From: Mammaliicoccus sp. Dog046
GTDB taxonomy: Bacteria; Bacillota; Bacilli; Staphylococcales; Staphylococcaceae
DNA length: 64,000 bases
Direction: 5' to 3'
NCBI RefSeq assembly: GCF_034039665.1
Contig: NZ_CP120131.1
Span: forward strand, 310,001 to 374,000
Part shown: positions 50,834 through 61,061 of the stretch, piece after piece
Numbering within the stretch: position 1 is the stretch's first letter
Layout of the letters: every line of letters begins with the position of its first letter
Translations under genes and position numbers: made by a program
The notes under the pieces: generated by a model
What the model saw: only the letters and a program-made list of their open reading frames with translations
Database searches by the model: none
Told to the model about the DNA's origin: nothing

Positions 50834-52624
50834 TTGAAAGTATTTGCGAAACTTGGATGGTTTATTAAGCAGGAACGCAAGAGTTATATTATAGGTCTAT
50901 TCATATTATTCATCGTTGCGTTAATTGATTTATTACCACCACAAATTATTGGGAAAGTCATTGATGGTATTACTTTTAATACTTTAACGGGGAAACAGTT
51001 GATCATCTTCATGGTTATTCTGTTTTTAGCCGCTATTCTTACATACGCATTTAGATATTTTTGGAGAATTATGATCTTTGGTGCAAGTATGAGATTAGGG
51101 AAGATTTTAAGAGAACGACTCTATCATAAATATACATCGATGAGTCCATCGTTCTTCCAACAGCGTCGTACGGGTGATTTAATGGCGCATGCGACGAATG
51201 ATATTAGAGCAGTACAGAATACAGCAGGTGGCGGTGTGCTGACAATTGCGGATTCTTTAATGTCTGGCGGCGCGGTATTAATTACGATGGCGGTAACGGT
51301 TGATTGGCGATTAACGTTAATTGTGATGGTGCCTTTACCAATCATGATTATCTTAACGAGTTATTACGGTAAACTGCTGAACCGTGGCTTTAAAAAAGCA
51401 CAAGCAGCATTTAGTCAATTAAATGATAAAGCGCAAGAAAGCATCGCGGGAATTAAAGTTACTAAAACGTTTGGTTATGAAAAAGACGATCAAGCAGACT
51501 TTAAACAGCTAAGTGATGAAGTAGTTAATAAAAATTTAAAAGTATCTAAAATAGATGCTTTATTTGATCCAACGATTATGTCAGTGATTGGACTAAGTTA
51601 TTTCTTAGCTATTTTCTTTGGTGCGAGAATGGTCATCAATGAAGAAATTACAATTGGACAATTGGTCACATTTACAACTTATTTAGGGATGATGGTTTGG
51701 CCATTACTGGCATTAGGTTTATTCTTCAATATTGTTCAACGTGGACATGCTTCTTATGAGCGTATTAATGAAATTACACACGTTGAAAGTGGTATTGATA
51801 CAGAATTTGAAACGAGAGAGATGCCTGAAGGAGATATTCAATTTAATATTGAAACGTTCCATTTTCCGGATGATGAAAATATAGCATTGCATCATCTTGA
51901 TTTCACGATTAAAAAAGGAACAACTGTAGGTATTGTTGGTCGAACGGGTTCAGGTAAAAGTGCGCTCATCAGATTATTACTTCGTGAATTTGATACAGAA
52001 AAAGCACATGAAATTAAATATGGAAATGAATCATTACGACATTTTGATATTCGTAGTTTGAGAGCGCAATTTGGTTATGTACCACAAGATCACTTTTTAT
52101 TCTCAACTTCTATACGTCAAAATATCGCATTCAGTAATCCGACATTACCAGATGAAGACGTGTATCATGCGAGTGAGATTAGTTATATTCATAACGATAT
52201 CCTCAATTTTCCTGAAGGTTATGAAACAGTCGTTGGAGAAAGAGGTGTTTCGTTATCTGGTGGACAGAAGCAAAGAATTTCTATTGCACGTGCATTAATC
52301 ATGAATCCACCAGTATTGATTTTAGACGATTCGTTATCAGCAGTGGATGCTGAAACTGAAGAACATATACTAGAAAATATGCAGCGTGAAAGACAAGGAA
52401 AGACGAATATTATCACTGCACATCGAATGAGCGCAGTAAGTCATGCAGATATGATTTTAGTTATGGATAACGGTACGGTCATTGAACAAGGGGATCACCA
52501 AGCACTTATGGAAAGAAAAGGTTGGTACTATGAAACATACCAAGCTCAGGCTTTACAAGAAGAACTGACGAGCAATCTTGATGAATTGACGAAAGGAGAT
52601 GACCATCATGAACATCAATCATAA
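50834..52624 (+). CDS. Heterodimeric ABC exporter subunit with degenerate catalytic site
   Basis: A 596-residue half-transporter: six membrane helices (residues about 15-300) and an ATPase domain. Walker A is VGRTGSGKSAL, signature [15 protein letters not shown], and Walker B LILDDSLSAVD, where the catalytic glutamate is aspartate. That is the hallmark of one half of asymmetric exporters such as BmrC/BmrD or TM287/288, which expel drugs or lipids. TTG at 50834 is the start, with GGAGGG 9 nt upstream. The partner gene overlaps its end by 17 bp. Confidence 0.9.
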   Translation: MKVFAKLGWFIKQERKSYIIGLFILFIVALIDLLPPQIIGKVIDGITFNTLTGKQLIIFMVILFLAAILTYAFRYFWRIMIFGASMRLGKILRERLYHKYTSMSPSFFQQRRTGDLMAHATNDIRAVQNTAGGGVLTIADSLMSGGAVLITMAVTVDWRLTLIVMVPLPIMIILTSYYGKLLNRGFKKAQAAFSQLNDKAQESIAGIKVTKTFGYEKDDQADFKQLSDEVVNKNLKVSKIDALFDPTIMSVIGLSYFLAIFFGARMVINEEITIGQLVTFTTYLGMMVWPLLALGLFFNIVQRGHASYERINEITHVESGIDTEFETREMPEGDIQFNIETFHFPDDENIALHHLDFTIKKGTTVGIVGRTGSGKSALIRLLLREFDTEKAHEIKYGNESLRHFDIRSLRAQFGYVPQDHFLFSTSIRQNIAFSNPTLPDEDVYHASEISYIHNDILNFPEGYETVVGERGVSLSGGQKQRISIARALIMNPPVLILDDSLSAVDAETEEHILENMQRERQGKTNIITAHRMSAVSHADMILVMDNGTVIEQGDHQALMERKGWYYETYQAQALQEELTSNLDELTKGDDHHEHQS

Positions 52625-54371
52625 TTTAACTGCTAAAGATCAATTTCAAGTGTTGATGAGGCTCATTAAATATACATTTCCTTTCAAAGGTATTATAGCG
52701 TTGGCTTTTCTAATGTTGGCTTTAACAACTGTAGCGAGTATGGCGACACCATTTATCGTGAAAGTGTTTATTGATACGTATTTGACGCCTCAAGTATTTC
52801 CAAAGTCGGATATCACACTCATGATTGTCGCTTTCTTCATTATTCAAATTATTGGTGCAGTCACTTCATATTGGAATGTATATTTATTTCAATACTTAGC
52901 TTTTAAAGTAATTCAACAATTAAGAATTGATGCCTTTGAACAAATCGGACAGTTAGGCATGGAATATTTCGATAAAGAGCCGGGTGGCAGTGTTGTTTCA
53001 AGACTTACAAATGATACAGAAGCAATCGTAGAGATGTTTATAGGTGTGTTTTCATCAGTGTTAATGGCGATTTTCATGGTTATATCAAGTTATATTATGA
53101 TGTTTATCTTAAACTTGAAATTAGCATTGATGGCACTCGTGTTTGTTCCAATTATTATATTAGTATTAGCGTTATATCGAAAATATTCGGCGATTTATTT
53201 TTCTCAAGCGAGACAACGTTTATCTGATTTAAATGCTAAGCTTGCTGAATCTATTGAAGGTATGCGTATTATTCAAGTATTTAACCAAGAGAAAAGACTA
53301 CAAAAAGAATTTAAAGAAATTAATGACGAACATTATGCGTTTAATTTAAAAACTGTAAAAATCGATGGCCTATTATTGAGACCTGCAATTAGTATGATTT
53401 CTATTTTTGCGGTGATTATGATTTTGAGTTATTTTGGTGTACTGAGCTTTTCTGGAGGCGTAACTGCAGGTGTTGTATTTGCATTTGTCCAGTATATGGA
53501 ACGATTCTTTGAACCTATCAATCAAGTGAGTCAAAACTTAAACGTACTACAACAAGCACTTGTTTCAGCCAGTCGGGTATTTAAGTTGATAGATAACGAT
53601 ATGTTGGAACCCCAGCAAGACGCACAACCAGATCATCGCATCACAGAAGGAAAAGTAGAATTTAAAAATGTAACGTTTAGTTATGATGGAAAAAATGATG
53701 TGTTGAAAAATATTACATTTACCGCGAATCCAGGTGAAACAGTTGCCCTTGTTGGACATACAGGATCTGGGAAGAGTTCAATTATCAATTTATTTATGAG
53801 ATTTTACGAATTTAATCAAGGCGAAATTAATATTGATGGACATTCTATTAAATCTATACCTAAAAGTGAATTGAAAGGTCATATTGGATTAGTATTACAA
53901 GATGCATTTATTTTTTATGGCACGATTACATCGAATATAAAATTGTATCATCCGACGATGACTTTTGATAAAGTTCGAGAAGCGGCAGAGTTTGTAAGTG
54001 CAGATCAATTTATCAATAAACTACCAGATAAATATAATCATCATGTAATTGAAAAAGGAAGTGCATTTTCTAGTGGTGAGCGACAATTATTAGCTTTTGC
54101 GAGAACGATAGCGAGCGATCCTAAAATACTGATACTCGATGAAGCAACAGCGAATATCGATTCGGAGACAGAAACACAAATTCAAAATTCACTAGAAAAA
54201 ATGCGAAAAGGTAGAACGACGCTAGCGATTGCACATAGATTATCGACAATTCAAGATGCTGATCAAATCCTCGTGCTTAATCAAGGTGAGATTGTAGAAC
54301 GTGGTACACATGATGAATTGATTAAATTAAAAGGCATCTATCATAAGATGTACGTTTTACAAAATGGGTAA
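52608..54371 (+). CDS. Heterodimeric ABC exporter subunit, catalytic half
   Basis: A 587-residue half-transporter with six helices and an ATPase domain: Walker A LVGHTGSGKSSI, signature FSSGERQLLAFARTI (changed from LSGGQ), Walker B LILDEATANID with the catalytic glutamate, and switch AIAHRLSTI. The altered signature here and the altered Walker B in the partner complement one another, giving one consensus and one degenerate ATP site. ATG at 52608 is preferred over 52599 because AAAGGAG is 9 nt before it and abuts the earlier ATG. Substrate unknown, multidrug export likely. Confidence 0.9.
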   Translation: MNINHNLTAKDQFQVLMRLIKYTFPFKGIIALAFLMLALTTVASMATPFIVKVFIDTYLTPQVFPKSDITLMIVAFFIIQIIGAVTSYWNVYLFQYLAFKVIQQLRIDAFEQIGQLGMEYFDKEPGGSVVSRLTNDTEAIVEMFIGVFSSVLMAIFMVISSYIMMFILNLKLALMALVFVPIIILVLALYRKYSAIYFSQARQRLSDLNAKLAESIEGMRIIQVFNQEKRLQKEFKEINDEHYAFNLKTVKIDGLLLRPAISMISIFAVIMILSYFGVLSFSGGVTAGVVFAFVQYMERFFEPINQVSQNLNVLQQALVSASRVFKLIDNDMLEPQQDAQPDHRITEGKVEFKNVTFSYDGKNDVLKNITFTANPGETVALVGHTGSGKSSIINLFMRFYEFNQGEINIDGHSIKSIPKSELKGHIGLVLQDAFIFYGTITSNIKLYHPTMTFDKVREAAEFVSADQFINKLPDKYNHHVIEKGSAFSSGERQLLAFARTIASDPKILILDEATANIDSETETQIQNSLEKMRKGRTTLAIAHRLSTIQDADQILVLNQGEIVERGTHDELIKLKGIYHKMYVLQNG

Positions 54372-54500
54372 GTGAAATTTTAGATTAAATGCTTATCATT
54401 CTTACAGTGAAGAAAGCGTTTAATGTGTTATACTATATCACGAATAGTAGGTATTATTTTGGAGTGATAATTCATGAATAGAACGAACGGAGTGAATAGG

Positions 54501-56456
54501 ATGTCTCAATACAATAACCAAAATTTAAAAGAAAAATATTTAAATTTATTAGCTGAAAAGTTTGATCAAGAAGAAAAAGTAGCGACTGAAATTATAAATT
54601 TAGAATCTATATTAGATTTACCGAAAGGCACAGAGCACTTTGTCAGTGATTTACATGGTGAATATCATGCATTTCAACACGTATTACGTAATGGTTCGGG
54701 TAATGTTAGAGCGAAAATCAATGACATCTTCAAAGAAACACATTCTGAAGAGGAAATTAGTGAACTGGCAGCGTTAGTATATTATCCAGAAGAAAAATTA
54801 AAATTAATAAAAAATAACTTTGAAACGAAAGCAGAATTAAATGAATGGTATATGACGACGATACTTCAAATGGTTCATTTAATTTCATATGCTTCAAGTA
54901 AGTACACGCGTTCAAAACTGCGCAAAGCTTTGCCAAAACAATTTGTATATATTATTGAAGAGTTATTGTATAAAAGTAATGTCTATAATAATAAAACAAC
55001 ATATTATGAAACGATTATTCAAAAGGTCATTTCGCTTGGACAATCTGATAAATTAATTATCGGTTTAGCTTATACGATTCAACGTCTTGTTGTTGACCAC
55101 TTACATGTAGTGGGTGATATTTATGACCGTGGTCCTGAACCAGATAAGATTATGGAAACATTAATTAATTATCATTCTGTAGATATTCAATGGGGAAATC
55201 ATGATGTACTTTGGATTGGTGCGTATGCAGGATCAAAAGTATGTTTAGCTAATATACTTCGAATATGTGCAAGATATGACAACTTAGATATTATCGAAGA
55301 TGCCTATGGTATTAACTTACGTCCACTTGTAAACTTAGCAGAACGATATTATGGAGATAATCCTGCTTTTTATCCGAAAGAACATGCTGAGAAACAATTG
55401 TCTGAAGAAGAAAAGCTACAAATCACGAAAATTCATCAAGCTATAGCAATCATCCAATTTAAGTTGGAAAGTCCAATTATTAAACGTAGACCGTCATTCG
55501 ATATGGATGAACGTTTAGTGTTAGAAAAAGTAGACTACGATAATCAAGAAATAACGGTATACGGTCATACTTATAAATTAGAAAACACATGTTTTGAAAC
55601 AATCAATCGAGAAAACCCAGCTCAATTAAATGACGAAGAAGAAGAAGTAATCAATAAATTGTTGCTTTCAATTCAAGAATCTGAGAAATTGAAACGCCAT
55701 ATGAACTTTTTGATGAAAAAAGGTAATTTATATTTAAAATATAATGGAAACTTATTGATACATGGATGTATACCAGTTGATGAACAAGGAAAAATGGAAG
55801 AGATGGAAATCGACGGTAAGATGTACAACGGTAGAGAATTGCTAGATCAGTTTGAGCATCACATTAGATTGTCGTTTGGTCAGAAAGAACAATCAGATGA
55901 TTTATCTACAGACTTAATATGGTATTTATGGACAGGTAAATATTCGTCGTTATTTGGAAAACGAGCTATGACAACATTTGAACGTTACTTTATAACAGAT
56001 AAAGCGTCACATAAAGAAGAAAAAAATCCATACTATTATTTAAGAGAAGATAGTGACATGTGTCGTAAGATGCTAGAAGAGTTTGATTTAGATCCTGAAC
56101 AAGGACGAATCATCAATGGTCATACACCAGTAAAAGAAATCGATGGAGAAAATCCAATTAAAGCAAACGGTAAGATGATCGTTATCGATGGTGGATTTTC
56201 AAAAGCGTATCAATCAACAACCGGAATTGCAGGTTATACATTACTTTATAATTCATTCGGCATGCAGTTAGTTGCACATAAACACTTCGGTACAAAAGAA
56301 AATGTCTTGATGAATGGTGCAGATGAACTTTCCGTACGACGTGTTGTTGATGAAGAGCTGGAAAGAAAAAAAGTTCGTGATACGAATATAGGAGCAAAAC
56401 TACAAGAAGAAATTAAGATGTTACAAGAATTGATGTCATATCGATATATTGATTAA
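54501..56456 (+). CDS. fbp: Class III fructose-1,6-bisphosphatase
   Basis: A 651-residue gluconeogenic enzyme of the Firmicute-specific class [56 protein letters not shown] and [11 protein letters not shown] carry the metal-site residues of the calcineurin-like fold; [11 protein letters not shown] and [17 protein letters not shown] close it. Sequence follows the S. aureus enzyme almost throughout. Two starts are possible, each with GGAGTGA upstream: 54474 and 54501. The second aligns with the S. aureus N-terminus and is chosen. Confidence 0.95.
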   Translation: MSQYNNQNLKEKYLNLLAEKFDQEEKVATEIINLESILDLPKGTEHFVSDLHGEYHAFQHVLRNGSGNVRAKINDIFKETHSEEEISELAALVYYPEEKLKLIKNNFETKAELNEWYMTTILQMVHLISYASSKYTRSKLRKALPKQFVYIIEELLYKSNVYNNKTTYYETIIQKVISLGQSDKLIIGLAYTIQRLVVDHLHVVGDIYDRGPEPDKIMETLINYHSVDIQWGNHDVLWIGAYAGSKVCLANILRICARYDNLDIIEDAYGINLRPLVNLAERYYGDNPAFYPKEHAEKQLSEEEKLQITKIHQAIAIIQFKLESPIIKRRPSFDMDERLVLEKVDYDNQEITVYGHTYKLENTCFETINRENPAQLNDEEEEVINKLLLSIQESEKLKRHMNFLMKKGNLYLKYNGNLLIHGCIPVDEQGKMEEMEIDGKMYNGRELLDQFEHHIRLSFGQKEQSDDLSTDLIWYLWTGKYSSLFGKRAMTTFERYFITDKASHKEEKNPYYYLREDSDMCRKMLEEFDLDPEQGRIINGHTPVKEIDGENPIKANGKMIVIDGGFSKAYQSTTGIAGYTLLYNSFGMQLVAHKHFGTKENVLMNGADELSVRRVVDEELERKKVRDTNIGAKLQEEIKMLQELMSYRYID

Positions 56457-56465
56457 TAAATAAAA

Positions 56466-56512
56466 GGAAGCCTACCACTCAACTGTATGATTTGAGTGGT
56501 AGGCTTTTTATT
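56466..56512 (+). terminator. Terminator of fbp
   Basis: AAGCCTACCACTCAA pairs with TTGAGTGGTAGGCTT around CTGTATGAT. Confidence 0.92.
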
Positions 56513-56542
56513 TTATAGGGTGAGGTGGAGAAGTTGGCTTAA

Positions 56543-56624
56543 GTCGTGAGTTAACTAAGGAGTTAATCCAAGAGAAGGATCAAGTCGTAGATTAACTCTT
56601 GAATTAAGCGACGAGTTCACTTCA
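56543..56624. repeat. Two 41-bp repeat units (one type B, one type A)
   Basis: GTCGTGAG at 56543 (type B) and GTCGTAG at 56584 (type A) are 41 bp apart, in the opposite order to the large array at 2110. GGGTGAGGTGG lies to the left and CATCCCACCACCC to the right. Between convergent fbp and thiF. Confidence 0.92.
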
Positions 56625-56643
56625 TTCACATCCCACCACCCAT

Positions 56644-57642
56644 TTATTTAATGCTTTTGCTTAATTCTTGATAAAGTTGTTCTGCTTGTTGCTGTGAATT
56701 GGCGCCGTGTACGTTCATTCTTCCATCTTTGAATAAGGTCATGTTTATATTGTCATGGCGCAAAAATTTCACGTAATCATTTTCTTTTATAATATTTCCT
56801 GGGAAGTAATGTGCGAATTGAAATGTTTGTGGTTTGAATCGAAATAAATATGTGTCTCCACACAAGCTTTCTATGGATGGCTGATTCAATTTATTTAAAG
56901 ATTCATAGTGATTATTCACGCATACTTCGCATTGATGATTTTTTAATTGATCTATTTTCGTCATTTTTGCAGTTATTTCAAAGGTATCTAAGGTAATGAG
57001 TTTTTGAGAAAAGCCTTCTCCTGATACGTGACGTAATAACTCAGATACTTGATAACTAGCGACTTGCTGTATAACAGGAGGCAAGACGCCATTGATGGCA
57101 CAACTTTCACCGGTACTTGGAACGGTAGAAAGTATGCATTTCAAACATGGTCCATTAAAATCAATGCCATACACAGTACCTTTACTTCCGACTGCTGCAC
57201 CATAAATCCATGGAATTTGGCTTTTGTGGCTTGCTTCGTTTATTAAAAAACGCATATCGAATTGATCCATACCATCTATAATGATATCTGGTTGAATATC
57301 TTCAATAATATCTAAAATGTTTGTAGAAGTGATTTCTTCATTAATTGAATTGAGTTGTACGTTATGATTGATGCGTTTTATTTTGTCTTTCAAGGCATAT
57401 ACTTTTGGCAACATATTTTGTGCATCATGTTCATCGTATAGTGCTTGTCGATGAAGGTTCGATAATTCTACAATATCCATGTCGATAATCGTGAGGTGTT
57501 CAGCACCCATTCGTGCCAATAATTCAGCAACATGACTACCTAATGCACCTGCACCAAATATTAATATATTAGTATGTTGTAATTGATTTTGTCCGTTTTC
57601 CCCGAAACGATGGTATTTCATTTGTCTATCATAACGTTGCAT
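56644..57642 (-). CDS. thiF: Thiamin/molybdopterin E1-like adenylyltransferase (ThiF/MoeB)
   Basis: A 332-residue E1-like protein. ILIFGAGALGSHVAELLARMG is the nucleotide fold, DMDIVELSNLHRQALYDEHD the ATP/Mg loop, and DGMDQFDMRFLINEA follows as in ThiF/MoeB/HesA. It adenylates the C-terminal glycine of ThiS. A CEVC pair near residue 240 is one half of the zinc site. The C-terminal 80 residues form an extra small domain. The gene overlaps thiG by one base and is last in the riboswitch-led thiazole operon, which supports ThiF over MoeB. Confidence 0.88.
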   Translation of the reverse strand: MQRYDRQMKYHRFGENGQNQLQHTNILIFGAGALGSHVAELLARMGAEHLTIIDMDIVELSNLHRQALYDEHDAQNMLPKVYALKDKIKRINHNVQLNSINEEITSTNILDIIEDIQPDIIIDGMDQFDMRFLINEASHKSQIPWIYGAAVGSKGTVYGIDFNGPCLKCILSTVPSTGESCAINGVLPPVIQQVASYQVSELLRHVSGEGFSQKLITLDTFEITAKMTKIDQLKNHQCEVCVNNHYESLNKLNQPSIESLCGDTYLFRFKPQTFQFAHYFPGNIIKENDYVKFLRHDNINMTLFKDGRMNVHGANSQQQAEQLYQELSKSIK

Positions 57643-58409
57643 TATAGAAAACCTAATCCTTCAGTCGGACTAGATGCTTGAGCAGTATATTTAACAGGTA
57701 TTCTGCCAGCTTCGTAACTTAACTGACCAGCTTCAATGCCTAATTTCATTGCTTTAGCCATTTTTACAGGATCTTTAGCGTTTGAAATAGCAGTATTTAA
57801 TAGGATAGCGTCGGCGCCGAGTTCCATTGCAAAGCATGCATCTTTAGGTGAACCGATACCTGCATCAACAATGACTGGAATATTAGATTGTTCAATGATA
57901 TATCTTAAATTAAGTGGATTATTAATACCACGCCCCGTTCCGATAGGTGATGCGAGTGGCATAATTGCATGGACGCCTAATGATTCTAAACGTTTCGCTA
58001 AAACAACATCACACGAAATATATGGACAGACAATGTATCCTTTATCCAGTAGTAATTCACAAGCTTTGTATGTTTCGATTGGGTCTGGCAATAATGTCTT
58101 ATCATCACCGATAACTTCTACTTTAATCATATTACATACACCAGCATGATTCGCAATTTCAGCGATACGGACAGCTTCTTCAGCAGTATGTGCACCTGCA
58201 GTATTTGGAAAAGTAACAAACTGAGATAAGTCTACATTTGCTAATGGGTTTGGTAAAGATTTGTCATATAAATTCATACGTCTTACCGCGAATGTCAGTA
58301 CTTCTGTACCTGAAGCTTCTATTGCGTCAGTTTGTGTTTGTTCATTTTCAAATTTACCTGTTCCTAATAATAATCTTGAGTTTAAAGTATATGGTCCTAT
58401 TTTTAACAT
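57642..58409 (-). CDS. thiG: Thiazole synthase
   Basis: A 255-residue TIM-barrel enzyme that joins deoxyxylulose phosphate, dehydroglycine and ThiS-thiocarboxylate into the thiazole. [20 protein letters not shown] is the N-terminus with the substrate-binding segment, [53 protein letters not shown] and [12 protein letters not shown] are conserved. The ATG at 58409 has GGAGG 8 nt upstream, located in the end of thiS; thiS stops one base before. Confidence 0.95.
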   Translation of the reverse strand: MLKIGPYTLNSRLLLGTGKFENEQTQTDAIEASGTEVLTFAVRRMNLYDKSLPNPLANVDLSQFVTFPNTAGAHTAEEAVRIAEIANHAGVCNMIKVEVIGDDKTLLPDPIETYKACELLLDKGYIVCPYISCDVVLAKRLESLGVHAIMPLASPIGTGRGINNPLNLRYIIEQSNIPVIVDAGIGSPKDACFAMELGADAILLNTAISNAKDPVKMAKAMKLGIEAGQLSYEAGRIPVKYTAQASSPTEGLGFL

Positions 58410-58410
58410 T

Positions 58411-58611
58411 TTATCCGCCTCCAACAAATTCTAATAATTCTAATCGATCTGATTCTCTTACGACAACCTCATTAAATTGTTCTTGCTTAACAAGTGTGTC
58501 GTTCCATTCCACAATAATTCTTTCTTGATCCAATTCTAGAGATTCAAGTATTTGTGACAAAGTTAATGTGTCATCAAAATTAAATTCATCTCCATTAATG
58601 ATGCATTTCAT
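58411..58611 (-). CDS. thiS: Sulfur carrier protein ThiS
   Basis: A 66-residue ubiquitin-like protein ending in VGGG; the terminal glycine is adenylated by ThiF and then carries sulfur to Thi[21 protein letters not shown] and [20 protein letters not shown] fit the family. One glycine more than the usual GG ending. Overlaps thiO by 17 bp and abuts thiG. Confidence 0.93.
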   Translation of the reverse strand: MKCIINGDEFNFDDTLTLSQILESLELDQERIIVEWNDTLVKQEQFNEVVVRESDRLELLEFVGGG

Positions 58612-59713
58612 AATATGAACTCCTTTCAGTTTTAAAATGGTTCAACAACGAAGGACGTTGTTGATTACGTATCCAATCCGATACAAGCTCACCAATGATA
58701 GGTGATAGTAATATGCCATTACGATAATGACCAGTTACAAGAAATAGTCCGTTATCTATTTCATCCATAATTGGCCATTCGTTAAGTGTAAAAGGTCGAA
58801 TGCCTGACCACTTATGAATCACTTTACTATTTACTAAAGAAGGGATATAAGTTGTTGCTTCATTGAATAGCCAGTCTTCACCTTTAGCAGTTGTACCTAC
58901 AGAGAAGTCATCTTTATAACTTGTTGCGCCCACTAAAAATCTGTTGTGATACTTCGGAACAATGTAGCAACCATTAGTCATAAAGAGTGTTTGTTTTAAA
59001 TCTAACTGAGGTTGCTCTAACAATAATACTTCACCCTTAATTCCGGTGATTTCTGTTGAAATATTATAGTCTTGTAACAATTGATCGCTCCATGCACCAG
59101 CGGCAACAATGACTTTTTTAGCAGTTAATGTACCTTTAGATGTTTGAACCCGATAAATATCTTGAACCCGTTCTAATGATGAAACTTCAGTTTGGTAGAA
59201 ACGGTGTATGTCTTTCTGTTCAATCGATTTCAATAATGCCTTCGTATATTGAGATGCATTGATTTGACCATCTCTTGGAATATAAATGGCATGATTATGA
59301 TAAGTAATATTGCTGTTAGACAATTGTGCTAATGATTGTTTATCTAATCGGACTACATCTTTATCGTGAGTATTTAAAAAGTTCCATTGCATGTTTAAAT
59401 TGTCAGTGTCATCTTGAGCAGCGGCCATCTTAATAAGACCTTCTGACTGATAATGAATGTCTATACCAGTTTCTTCATATAATTCATGACTCAATGTCTT
59501 AAATTTCCTACGAGATTGCAGTGCGAGTTGGAATAAATCGGTATTCTCAGTGAATTCATTTTGAGCGCCGAGCATGCCACCCGCTTTATAAGAAGCATGT
59601 AGCCCAGGAACGTCACGATCAATCACAGCGATAGATAAATCATCATGTTCATGAAGGTCGCGCGCAATGGACATGCCAATTACGCCAGACCCGACGATTA
59701 GAACATCATACAT
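58595..59713 (-). CDS. thiO: Glycine oxidase ThiO
   Basis: A 372-residue FAD-dependent amine oxidase. DVLIVGSGVIGMSIARDL is the FAD-binding fold (GXGXXG), HASYKAGGMLGAQNE the flavin-adjacent loop, KVIVAAGAWSD and WSGIRPFTLNEWPIM, VTGHYRNGILLSP the C-terminal conserved segments. It converts glycine to the dehydroglycine used by ThiG, with hydrogen peroxide release. Overlaps tenI by 8 bp and thiS by 17 bp. Confidence 0.93.
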   Translation of the reverse strand: MYDVLIVGSGVIGMSIARDLHEHDDLSIAVIDRDVPGLHASYKAGGMLGAQNEFTENTDLFQLALQSRRKFKTLSHELYEETGIDIHYQSEGLIKMAAAQDDTDNLNMQWNFLNTHDKDVVRLDKQSLAQLSNSNITYHNHAIYIPRDGQINASQYTKALLKSIEQKDIHRFYQTEVSSLERVQDIYRVQTSKGTLTAKKVIVAAGAWSDQLLQDYNISTEITGIKGEVLLLEQPQLDLKQTLFMTNGCYIVPKYHNRFLVGATSYKDDFSVGTTAKGEDWLFNEATTYIPSLVNSKVIHKWSGIRPFTLNEWPIMDEIDNGLFLVTGHYRNGILLSPIIGELVSDWIRNQQRPSLLNHFKTERSSYYEMHH

Positions 59714-60290
59714 AAGCTTGCCACACCTTTCTTAAAGACTTGATTTCTTGTATATTAGCTTTTCTAAAAAATGAAATTGCACAAATACCTTTGAATCCCG
59801 GAGGTAAATGTTTGATTGTATGAACATGAATTCCCCCGATAGCATAAATGGGAATATGATGTGCGACTGCTCGTTTGATTTCTTCATTTGATCTAGGGCG
59901 CTTACCATCTTTTGAAGCTGTTTCAAAAACATGACCGAAACATACGAAATCTAATCCATGCTTTTGAGCGCGTTGTATACTTTCGCTTGAATGTGTCGAC
60001 ATACTTACAGAAATATGTGGATGTGACTGTTTAAAAGAAAAGGCGTGTTCATCATTTTCACGAAAGTGTATAAATGTTAAATCATATTTTTTAAGCAATG
60101 TAATATCGCTATGCACCATTAATTTATCTTTAGGGAATCCATGATGAATTAAGTAGTCTACCGAGATACATAGTGATTCATGATCCATAGGAACACGTAA
60201 TAACAATAAGTCTATGGATTCGGAAATTTCGATATAATGATTTAAATCTATTTCTGTTAATACTTGATACGGTGTAATGGCAATAAACAT
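59706..60290 (-). CDS. tenI: Thiazole tautomerase TenI (ThiE-like fold)
   Basis: A 194-residue TIM-barrel related to thiamin phosphate synthase. VSMSTHSSESIQRAQKHGLD, FVCFGHVFETASK and IYAIGGIHVHTIKHLPPGFKG are shared with TenI, which aromatises the thiazole product of ThiG. ThiE needs a second set of phosphate-binding residues, and the gene position before thiO-thiS-thiG argues for TenI. First gene after the TPP riboswitch; GGAG lies 8 nt before the ATG. Confidence 0.88.
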   Translation of the reverse strand: MFIAITPYQVLTEIDLNHYIEISESIDLLLLRVPMDHESLCISVDYLIHHGFPKDKLMVHSDITLLKKYDLTFIHFRENDEHAFSFKQSHPHISVSMSTHSSESIQRAQKHGLDFVCFGHVFETASKDGKRPRSNEEIKRAVAHHIPIYAIGGIHVHTIKHLPPGFKGICAISFFRKANIQEIKSLRKVWQAYV

Positions 60291-60312
60291 CTAATTCACT
60301 CCAAATAAAAAA

Positions 60313-60342
60313 GCGCTATTTTTCTATATAGAAAAATAGCGC
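60313..60342 (-). terminator. Riboswitch-controlled terminator of the tenI operon
   Basis: GCGCTATTTTTC pairs with GAAAAATAGCGC around TATATA; the plus-strand A-run (60305-60312) gives the U-tract for minus-strand transcripts. Confidence 0.9.
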
Positions 60343-60363
60343 AAAAATTAGCTTCTTTAGATA

Positions 60364-60458
60364 CGCCACTTTCCTACGCCAGTATGAACTGGATCAGGTT
60401 CAGGGAATCCCAAAGTCACTACTTTAGTCTCAGCCTCTAATTAAGGCACTTCCAGTGG
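60364..60458 (-). promoter_or_regulatory. TPP (THI-box) riboswitch before the tenI-thiO-thiS-thiG-thiF operon
   Basis: On the minus strand CCACT and AGTGG close P1; GAGGCTGAGACTAAAG and TGAACCTGATCCAGTTCATACTG are the ligand-binding segments. About the same over most of its length as the plus-strand copy at 13718, pointing to duplication of the control element. Confidence 0.95.
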
Positions 60459-60547
60459 TTCATATTTAATTATTAACTTTATTGTACATATATTAATCAG
60501 AATGTTCAAATAGAAAAATAAATTTATCGCGTTCAGTGATAATTTGC

Positions 60548-60572
60548 GTTTACCCTTTGTAGAAAAGGGAAT
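60548..60572 (+). promoter_or_regulatory. SigB-type promoter
   Basis: GTTTAC (60548-60553), 13 bp, GGGAAT (60567-60572) matches the SigB pattern GTTTAA-N12-15-GGGWAW. It lies 76 bp before a two-gene operon that encodes a general-stress-type protein. Confidence 0.72.
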
Positions 60573-60647
60573 TATGAAAATAACAAATTACACTCAAAGT
60601 GTATTCTGATTTTCTAGAAATTTTATAACAAAAGGGTGGGATGAGAA

Positions 60648-61043
60648 ATGGCTACACTAATTTTTTTAATTTCGTTAATCATCATTGCGACGTTATATTA
60701 CTTTTTAAGAAGAAAATATATCGCCGATTTTAAAAGCAGAAGAAAGGTTCGGAAGCGAGAACAGCGACTGAAAGAATTAATTAATAGTGCTTTTAAGATA
60801 GAACGACTAGAATTAATTGAAGAAAGGCAAAGTGATGTAAAGTTAAAATACAACAAAAGAGCAATCGCCGTTAATCCCGATCACATTATTAAAGTAGATA
60901 ATACAGAAGATGAACGCATTGAAATAAAATATGAATTACCAAATGAAATTACAAAAGAAGAAGTATTTGATTTTATAATTGAAAATAGTAATTTCTATAT
61001 TACTAATGAAAGATATAACAAACTCAATACGAAACAAGCATAA
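60648..61043 (+). CDS. Small membrane-anchored protein of unknown function
   Basis: A 131-residue protein not recognised as a named family. One N-terminal membrane helix (ATLIFLISLIIIATLYYFL), a strongly basic stretch (RRKYIADFKSRRKVRKREQR) and a charged, soluble C-terminal region of about 85 residues with mixed beta and helix (IAVNPDHIIKVDN, EIKYELPNEITKEEVFDF). The N-in orientation, by the positive-inside rule, would put the C-terminus in the cytoplasm or leave the basic part at the membrane. It lies 18 bp before a general-stress gene and behind a SigB-type promoter. Confidence 0.75.
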   Translation: MATLIFLISLIIIATLYYFLRRKYIADFKSRRKVRKREQRLKELINSAFKIERLELIEERQSDVKLKYNKRAIAVNPDHIIKVDNTEDERIEIKYELPNEITKEEVFDFIIENSNFYITNERYNKLNTKQA

Positions 61044-61061
61044 GTGGATGGAGGTCATAGT

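Noticed and set aside
54405-54425. cre site before fbp
   Set aside because: AGAAAGCGTTTAAT fails at three consensus positions.
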